DNA from: Bacteroidota bacterium
Lineage (GTDB): Bacteria; Bacteroidota; Bacteroidia; Chitinophagales; Saprospiraceae
NCBI GenBank assembly: GCA_018969455.1
Contig: JAGWYI010000174.1
Location: 1 to 7,999 of the forward strand
Reading direction: 5' to 3'
DNA: 7,999 nucleotides
In this document: one piece after another, positions 1 through 4,759 of the stretch
Numbering within the stretch: position 1 is the first letter of the stretch
Layout of the letters: each line of letters begins with the position of its first letter
The notes under the pieces: generated by a model
Database searches by the model: none
What the model was told of the DNA's origin: nothing
The model's input: only the letters and a program-made list of their open reading frames with translations
Program-made: the position numbers and the translations under genes

Positions 1-28
1 GCAAATCGTAAAGCCAATATAATGTCAT
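1..28 (-). CDS. Possible 5' end of a divergent gene leaving the left edge
   Basis: Only nine codons are visible, reading MTLYWLYDL from an ATG at 28-26. The case rests on context. On the minus strand TAACTTTG (60-53) fits the Bacteroidota -7 box TANNTTTG perfectly and would leave a leader of about 20 nt. The W-L-Y-[DN]-L pattern right after the start recalls N-termini of DUF4239-type membrane proteins, but nine residues cannot establish a family. No good -33 element lies at the expected distance. The frame is also open upstream to an ATG at 82-80, so even the start is uncertain. Treat as a hint that the 29-246 gap separates divergent genes. Confidence 0.22.
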
Positions 29-246
29 GTCCACTAACCAGGATGGTGCGCTCAAAGTTACAAAAAAGGCAAGGTGGGGCATGGAATCTGTGTTAATCTT
101 TTGTTTTTTTTTAAATTTTATTCTCGAACGATTCATGCCATTTGGCCTCATGATTCTTGTCATGCTGATGGGGCTGGTATGCACCTTATTTTTGCAAAAG
201 GAAAAAAGTTCAACCAAGCATACCGAAATAAAACCACCTTGTTGCC
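29..246. other. Intergenic stretch upstream of the CoA-transferase gene
   Basis: This AT-rich gap of about 220 bp shows no RNA gene, repeat or convincing protein. A plus-strand frame from 27 encodes a hydrophobic stretch (about residues 19-56) but then overlaps the start of the well-supported CoA-transferase gene by about 100 bp in another frame, so I do not call it. The gap most likely carries the promoter of the gene at 247 and perhaps one for a leftward gene; a TATTTTTG at 187-194 resembles a -7 box but has no partner at the usual spacing. Confidence 0.4.
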
Positions 247-1515
247 ATGCCAAAATATGTTTCTGCTTCCGAAGCAGTAAAAATTGTCAAATCGGGCGAT
301 CGTGTCTTTGTTCACACCGCAGCAGCAGCGCCCACAGCCCTTATTGAGGCCCTCACCAACCGCGCTGAAGAATTGTCGAATGTGGAATTTATCCATTTGC
401 ACACCGAAGGACCTGCCCCTTACGTCGACTTAAAATACAAGGGGACTTTTTTTACCAATGCCTTGTTTATTGGTGGCAATGTACGCGCTGCCATGCCCAC
501 TGAAATGGCCGATTACATCCCTGTTTTTCTCAGTGATACGCCTACTTTATTTCGGAAAAACCATTTGCCGGTGGATGTTGCCATGCTTACCCTTTCGCCT
601 CCCGACCGCAATGGATGGTGCAGCCTGGGGGTTTCGGTAGATTGCAGCCTTGCCGCCGCACAAACCGCAAAATATGTGATTGCCGAAATAAATCCCAATA
701 TGCCGCGTACGCACGGCGACGGTTTTATTCACATCAGCCGATTGAGCGCAGCGGTGTGGACCGAACGCCCGATTTTTGAATTGAATTACAGCGAACCTTC
801 CGATGCCGAGAAACAAATTGGCCTGCATGTCGCCGAATTGGTTGAAGACGGCGCTACCCTGCAAATGGGCATCGGTTCCATTCCCAATGCGGTGCTGGCT
901 GCCTTAGGCAACCACAAACGCCTGGGTATCCACACCGAAATGTTTTCCGACGGCATCATTGATCTGGTTGAAAAAGGCATTATTACAGGCGAGGAAAAAA
1001 AACGGCAAACGGGCATCATCACTGCCACTTTTTTATTCGGTTCCCGCCGTTTATACGACTTTGTGCACGACAACCCGCTCATCCGCATGATGGAAGCCTC
1101 GTATACCAACGATACGTCCATCATCCGGAAAAACCCGAAAGTGGCGGCCATCAACAGCGCCATCGAAATTGACCTCACCGGACAGGTTTGCGCCGACTCG
1201 ATTGGCCCGAAAATGTATTCCGGCGTGGGCGGCCAAATGGACTTTATCCGGGGCGCAGCTTTGTCGGATCATGGTAAACCCATCATCGCCATGACGGCCA
1301 CAACGGCCAAAGGTCAAAGCAAAATTGTACCTTTCCTCAAGCAGGGCGCGGGCGTTGTAACCACACGGGCACACATGCACTATGTGGTGACCGAGTACGG
1401 CGTGGCCGATTTATTTGGCAAAAACCTGCCCCAGCGGGCCAAAGCACTCATCGAAATCGCGCACCCGGATGTGCGCGAATCATTGAGCAAGGTGGCCTGG
1501 GACATGTGGCACTGA
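247..1515 (+). CDS. Acetyl-CoA hydrolase / 4-hydroxybutyrate CoA-transferase family protein
   Basis: Cytoplasmic class I CoA-transferase fold enzyme, 422 residues, close to the roughly 430 usual for the family. Such enzymes move CoA between an acyl-CoA and acetate (or another carboxylate) through a glutamyl-CoA thioester, or hydrolyse acetyl-CoA. The first half carries the N-terminal transferase domain, with SGDRVFVHTAAAAPTAL at 16-32 and LSPPDRNGWCSLGVSVD at 116-132. The second half has GIGSIPNAV (208-216), then GIHTEMFSDG (227-236), in which Glu231 aligns with the catalytic glutamate of 4-hydroxybutyrate CoA-transferase, and GVGGQMDFIRGA (326-337), the conserved CoA-pocket motif. VVTEYGVADLFGK (380-392) is the typical C-terminal signature. 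The ATG at 247 puts the family's N-terminus in place; no Shine-Dalgarno is evident. The gene stands alone on the plus strand and converges on the protease gene. The true substrate (acetate, butyrate, 4-hydroxybutyrate, succinate) cannot be read from sequence. No truncation is seen. Confidence 0.93.
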   Translation: MPKYVSASEAVKIVKSGDRVFVHTAAAAPTALIEALTNRAEELSNVEFIHLHTEGPAPYVDLKYKGTFFTNALFIGGNVRAAMPTEMADYIPVFLSDTPTLFRKNHLPVDVAMLTLSPPDRNGWCSLGVSVDCSLAAAQTAKYVIAEINPNMPRTHGDGFIHISRLSAAVWTERPIFELNYSEPSDAEKQIGLHVAELVEDGATLQMGIGSIPNAVLAALGNHKRLGIHTEMFSDGIIDLVEKGIITGEEKKRQTGIITATFLFGSRRLYDFVHDNPLIRMMEASYTNDTSIIRKNPKVAAINSAIEIDLTGQVCADSIGPKMYSGVGGQMDFIRGAALSDHGKPIIAMTATTAKGQSKIVPFLKQGAGVVTTRAHMHYVVTEYGVADLFGKNLPQRAKALIEIAHPDVRESLSKVAWDMWH

Positions 1516-1534
1516 TTGAAAAGCAGACAAACCG

Positions 1535-3205
1535 CTATTTTACCAAACACATTTTACCCCGTTCGAGCCGACCCTCGCTTTCAATTTCAATCAGGTATAC
1601 GCCTGTCGGCAAATTCAGGTCGAGTTTAATTAAATTTTGCGCACCCACATTGGTTTGATGCAACAAGTTCCCCGCCAAATCGAACAAGCGGCATATTCCG
1701 ACCTCATCGGTTTGGCGGCGAATGTGAAAGCTGCCGTTGTTTGGGCTTGGATAAATTTGCAATTCGGCATTTGAAGGTGCTTCGTAAGCGTCCAATACCT
1801 GTGCATACAGTGCATTGTAGGCGTTGAGTCGCCCGTGTCCGTAGTATTTGTCCCAGCCCAGCACATCTTCATTGGGGTTGCCAACTTTGTCTTCGGCGCT
1901 TACTTCCAGCAAGGTTTTTATTTGTGCTGGTGTACGATCGGGATTTTGCGCCAAAAGCAGCGAAATGGTACCGCTTACATGTGGAGCAGCCTGGGAGGTG
2001 CCTCCCCAATAGGTGCTGTAATTGGTGTTGGAAATTTGATTCAAGCCATATATGTAATTGCCGGGTGCTACAATCGAAATGTGGTTCCCATAGCAACTTC
2101 CACTGTTGGTATCCCAAAAAAATGGCTTTGAACGATAATCATTTGGGTTGGTAGAGCCTACGGCAACCACGCCGTTGTAACCCGCCGGATAATAAGGCGT
2201 ACTTATATTGGTATTCATCATACTTGCCACGCAGGAAACCTGGTGATACAGGGCGTAAGTAATGGCATTGCCAAGAATATCGGAAGGACTGCTACCGCCT
2301 ACAGAAAGGTTGATTACCCGGGCGCCATGGTCCACTGCATATTCAATGGCTTCGGCCCACCAGGAGTAATATCCAAAGTTATTTTGGTCAATTCCTTTGA
2401 GTACCATTAGTTTACAATGCCCGTCAATGCCGGCATATCCCAAATTGTTGTTCAAGTTGGCGCCTATGATTCCACAAACATTGGTACCATGGCCTAAATC
2501 ATCGGTGGCATCTTTATCATTGCTGGCAAAATCCCAGCCATTTACATCGTCAATGTATCCGTTTTGGTCATCATCCAGGTTATTGCCGGGAATTTCAGCT
2601 GAATTGACCCAAATTCTTCCTTGAAATTCCGGATGATCCAGTTTGGCGCCGCTGTCCATCACACAAACAATGATGTTTTCATCGCCCTGTTCAATTTCCC
2701 AGGCTTTTAACATATCTATATCGGCGCCGGGCGTCGCTGTTGAAAGTGGAAAACTACCATTGTTGTTGAGGCTCCACTGGCGGCCAAAAAGGGGATCGTT
2801 AGGGGTAAATAACACTTGTGCCGGAGGAATCGAATAGCTGGGTAATTCTTTTTCGCGGCCCCCTTGTATAGAACCTACCCCGTCTATTTCGGCTTTCAGA
2901 ACGGCCTGTAATGTTTGATAGAAAGGTAAAACTTGCTGTAAGTCAACATGATCAGGAAAAAGAATGGAAAAGGCTTTATTGGGATTGTCTTTTCCTAGGC
3001 GTAAAAAATGTACTTTTTGAACGGCATAGCGCGCATTCAATGCATCGATTTCCTCAACCCCCGTTTTGCTTTCTGAGTGTTTGTTCAAACTGGCATGGAA
3101 TGCAGGCTGGATGCACACCACAATTTGATGACTCCTGTGTTCAATTTGTGCCTGAAGTTGAGAAAAAATGAGGAGGCAGCAGGGCAGGAAAAAAAACTTT
3201 GGCAT
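1535..3205 (-). CDS. Secreted S8 subtilisin-like serine protease with T9SS type A sorting domain
   Basis: A 556-residue exported protease. Residues 1-20 form a Sec signal peptide (hydrophobic FFFLPCCLLIFS, probable cleavage near LQAQ). Residues about 21-130 look like a propeptide, followed by the NDPLFGRQWSLNNNG segment (136-150) that often precedes the catalytic domain in bacterial subtilases. The catalytic triad is intact: Asp184 in VMDSGA, His239 in GHGT, Ser404 in GGTSQAAP. Asn331 fits the oxyanion-hole position. DDDQNGYIDDVNGWDF (211-226) is typical of Bacteroidota S8 enzymes and may bind calcium. Residues about 479-556 (IYPSPNNGSFHI, then GVYLIEIESEG, ending KMCLVK) form a type A T9SS C-terminal sorting domain, so the protein should cross the outer membrane and be released or anchored at the surface. 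The gene starts 53 nt beyond the stop of the Rossmann gene on the same strand; co-transcription is possible but not shown. Likely role is extracellular protein degradation (inference). Confidence 0.95.
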   Translation of the reverse strand: MPKFFFLPCCLLIFSQLQAQIEHRSHQIVVCIQPAFHASLNKHSESKTGVEEIDALNARYAVQKVHFLRLGKDNPNKAFSILFPDHVDLQQVLPFYQTLQAVLKAEIDGVGSIQGGREKELPSYSIPPAQVLFTPNDPLFGRQWSLNNNGSFPLSTATPGADIDMLKAWEIEQGDENIIVCVMDSGAKLDHPEFQGRIWVNSAEIPGNNLDDDQNGYIDDVNGWDFASNDKDATDDLGHGTNVCGIIGANLNNNLGYAGIDGHCKLMVLKGIDQNNFGYYSWWAEAIEYAVDHGARVINLSVGGSSPSDILGNAITYALYHQVSCVASMMNTNISTPYYPAGYNGVVAVGSTNPNDYRSKPFFWDTNSGSCYGNHISIVAPGNYIYGLNQISNTNYSTYWGGTSQAAPHVSGTISLLLAQNPDRTPAQIKTLLEVSAEDKVGNPNEDVLGWDKYYGHGRLNAYNALYAQVLDAYEAPSNAELQIYPSPNNGSFHIRRQTDEVGICRLFDLAGNLLHQTNVGAQNLIKLDLNLPTGVYLIEIESEGRLERGKMCLVK

Positions 3206-3258
3206 GGGATATGGTTTTTTAAATGTATAATTGATTGTACAATACTGAAGAAGGCGGA

Positions 3259-3879
3259 TCAGGGGCGGCGCACAACCCGAAATGCTATATTGCGGCCATT
3301 TCCCTGCATGATGGCGAGGTTGATCCAGCTGAGCGCCAGTTTTTCAAGCAATTCCACCTTGTCGTCTCCGCCGAAGTCCCAGCAGGTAGAAAATCCGGCA
3401 TCGAGTGCAAGGGCACGGGCAGTTTCCTTGGCAAGGGCATCATTACCGGCGCAGAACATATCAATTCCTTCCCCTTGATAAACAGGGTTGGCCATATTTT
3501 CGAAACCCGTTGTATTGAAGCATTTAACTACTTTTTGGGCTTTGGTTTCTCCTTTTATGTAATGGAAAGCAGTAGGGTAGGGCTCTGGACGCGTACGAAC
3601 CGCGTTGCTGGTGTCGATGATGATTTTGTCGGAATTTGCGGAAAGCAAGTCTTTTAGGGTAATTACAGCATCGGGTGGTGTGCAAATGACCAGAACTTCT
3701 GCCAATTGGGCGGCATCTTGCAAGGGCTTGAATGGCAGCCGGGGCAACAAGGCCTGGGCCTTTTGAGATTTTTCCGATGCCGGGTCGCGCACCCCGATTA
3801 CCACGGAATGACCGGCATCATTCCAGCGTTGGGCAAGGGCTGTGGCCACATTTCCGGCGCCAAGTATGGCTATATTCAT
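3259..3879 (-). CDS. NAD(P)-binding Rossmann protein, F420-dependent NADP reductase-like (COG2085)
   Basis: Cytoplasmic 206-residue oxidoreductase-like protein. The N-terminus MNIAILGAGNVATALA carries the dinucleotide motif (GAGNVA, 7-12), and Arg31 in GVRDP follows the second strand, where it commonly contacts the 2'-phosphate of NADP. VLVICTPPDAV (63-72) and IIIDTSN (86-92) are the usual second-half Rossmann strands. VKCFNTTGFENM (118-129) and the C-terminal GFSTCWDFGG...LLEKLALSWINLA (162-189) are characteristic of the COG2085 / F420_oxidored group. Length is normal. Members in organisms without coenzyme F420 are annotated this way by similarity only, and nothing in this window suggests F420 synthesis, so the substrate is unknown. 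The start lies 3 nt after the stop of the tyrS 3' fragment. Before the rearrangement inferred here, this gene was probably directly downstream of tyrS and perhaps co-transcribed with it. It may now depend on promoters inside the accessory block. Confidence 0.85.
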   Translation of the reverse strand: MNIAILGAGNVATALAQRWNDAGHSVVIGVRDPASEKSQKAQALLPRLPFKPLQDAAQLAEVLVICTPPDAVITLKDLLSANSDKIIIDTSNAVRTRPEPYPTAFHYIKGETKAQKVVKCFNTTGFENMANPVYQGEGIDMFCAGNDALAKETARALALDAGFSTCWDFGGDDKVELLEKLALSWINLAIMQGNGRNIAFRVVRRP

Positions 3880-3882
3880 AAT

Positions 3883-4248
3883 CTATTGATTTGTTTTCAG
3901 CAAAAACTTGTTTTTTTTGCCATTTTCGATCATAATGTATTGGCCGTGGAGCAGGTGTTCGGCGCCCACTTTTTGGTCCAGATTGCCCACTTTTTCCTTG
4001 TTGATGGAAATGGCGTTGTTTTGAATGGCTTTTTTGGCCTCGCTGCGGCTGGCTAAGATACCGGTATGTTCGCTGAGCAAATCCAGCAGATCCACCTGGT
4101 TTTGAATCAAGGCCAACGGAACGGCGGGCGACGGGATTTCCTCGGCTACCTGTGCGAGTGCGCGCAAGTCGAGGCTTTTGAGGGAATCGGGTCCGGCTTT
4201 GGGAGTGCAATTTGCGCCTTTATTTGGTATAAAACAAAATGGCAGCAT
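3883..4248 (-). pseudogene. tyrS: Displaced 3' fragment of tyrosyl-tRNA synthetase (C-terminal S4 domain only)
   Basis: About the last 100 codons of a tyrosyl-tRNA synthetase, stopping at 3885-3883. Recognisable parts are SLKSLDLRAL, the linker EEIPSPAV, then the S4-like RNA-binding domain with GILASRSEAKKAI, AISINKEKV and the terminal QYIMIENGKKNKFLL. The catalytic Rossmann domain, with the HIGH and KMSKS motifs, is absent. Homology fades around 4185-4205; beyond it comes unrelated DNA and then the 75-nt repeat at 4266. The frame is open to an ATG at 4374-4372 inside that repeat, but the first in-frame ATG close to the homology is 4248-4246, giving a 122-residue product; neither start has a visible ribosome binding site. 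Its last 46 codons before the two C-terminal residues match the second tyrS 3' end at 7863-7999 apart from one synonymous base (AAA here, AAG there). It is most likely a non-functional leftover, although a free-standing S4 protein cannot be excluded. Confidence 0.8.
3893..4029. repeat. Direct repeat, left copy (tyrS 3' end)
   Basis: This stretch matches 7863-7999 at 136 of 137 bases in the same orientation, offset exactly 3970. The one mismatch is T at 3913 against C at 7883, a third-position change in a lysine codon. On the stop-codon side identity ends sharply at 3893. On the other side the right copy is cut by the window edge, so the true repeat may extend to about 4205. The repeat falls entirely within tyrS coding sequence. 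Confidence 0.97.
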
Positions 4249-4265
4249 GATTAGAAGCAGTATTT

Positions 4266-4340
4266 GTATACCCGGACTCTCCGGATTTTGTGGATAAATC
4301 AGGAAGGATTTCGCTGATTTATAATGATTTATAAAGATCG
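4266..4340 (-). repeat. Dispersed/inverted repeat, left arm (75 nt)
   Basis: The reverse complement of this segment aligns without gaps to 7742-7816 with 7 mismatches in 75. Weaker similarity, with a gap of about 3 nt, continues to about 4365. The two arms face each other around the 980-residue gene. The left copy can fold: GATTTTGTG at 4284-4292 pairs with CACAAAATC at 4346-4354, and inside it ATAAATCA (4294-4301) pairs with TGATTTAT (4325-4332). From memory, AT-rich blocks with words such as AAATCAGCGAAA and CCTGATTTAT recur between genes in several Bacteroidota, so this may be one member of a genome-wide interspersed family rather than a transposon end; that was not checked. Confidence 0.88.
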
Positions 4341-4376
4341 TTATGCACAAAATCTTGCGGCGTAAAGTATACATGA

Positions 4377-4650
4377 TCGATTGGGTTTGAAAAATTTCCT
4401 AAAATTACAAGCTTGATTGATTTCAATTTAGTTAAAAAACGCTTTCGTGTAGCGTGCCGACAAATTATTTACACCATCAATCCAATCGAAAGTCTTAACT
4501 CCGATATCCGCCAATTCTTAAAGTATTTTTCCTGACAACAACGCAGCTCAAAATGCTGTTTATACCGCAATTTCAAACATAGAAAAAAACCAAGCTTATT
4601 CGAGATTGGGGCATCATGCTAAATGGTTTTTTAACTATTTTTGTCCATAG
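4377..4650 (+). pseudogene. Frameshifted C-terminal remnant of an IS256-family transposase
   Basis: The plus-strand frame open over 4377-4532 encodes FEKFPKITS and, at 4464-4499, IIYTINPIESLN. This closely matches the IS256/MuDR-type signature IYTTNAIESLNRQIRK, which surrounds the last catalytic glutamate (Glu at 4488-4490). That frame stops at TGA 4533-4535. The continuation is in the next frame from about 4522: FPDNNAAQNAVYTAISNI (from 4528), then NQAYSRLGHHAKWFFNYF, ending at TAG 4648-4650. It matches the family pattern FP.D.AA....Y.A..NI...W....NW......F...F. A one-base length change in the T run near 4526-4530 explains the shift. The upstream three quarters of the transposase, including the two DDE aspartates, are missing, and the remnant begins right beside the 4266-4366 repeat. 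It is inactive. No terminal inverted repeats of the element were identified. The segment is AT-rich compared with the CoA-transferase gene. Confidence 0.8.
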
Positions 4651-4759
4651 TTGCAAGTTCAATTGAAAAACACGTTTACACAAATTTCTTTAAAGGCTCA
4701 ATACATTCCAAAGCCAGGGTGTATTTATTTAACTCAAATTCTTGTTAAACTAATCCGCC
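4651..4759 (+). promoter_or_regulatory. Presumed leader/promoter region of the 980-residue surface protein gene
   Basis: About 110 AT-rich bases lie between the end of the transposase remnant and the ATG at 4760. The promoter of the surface protein gene must lie here or within the remnant. The only TANNTTTG-like word nearby is TATTTTTG at 4636-4643, inside the remnant, and no TTG lies 17-23 bases upstream of it. No ribosome binding site is visible before the ATG. The assignment is by position only. Confidence 0.25.

Noticed and set aside
187..194. TATTTTTG as the -7 promoter box for the gene at 247 (and the same word at 4636-4643 for the gene at 4760)
   Set aside because: Neither has a TTG or TTTG at the usual 17-23 base spacing; the nearest TTG is about 27 bases away in both cases, and such words are common in AT-rich DNA.
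27..347. Plus-strand frame with a hydrophobic segment upstream of the CoA-transferase gene
   Set aside because: It overlaps the well-supported CoA-transferase gene by about 100 bp in a different frame, has no recognisable family, and its tail is an out-of-frame reading of that gene.
160..402. Minus-strand frames antisense to the CoA-transferase, protease and surface-protein genes
   Set aside because: They are shadows of strongly supported genes, with no motifs, signal peptides or family resemblance.
4528..4650. IS66-type transposase tail, because of the DNNAA motif
   Set aside because: The following residues do not fit the IS66 pattern, while the preceding IYTINPIESLN and the spacing to FPDNN fit IS256.
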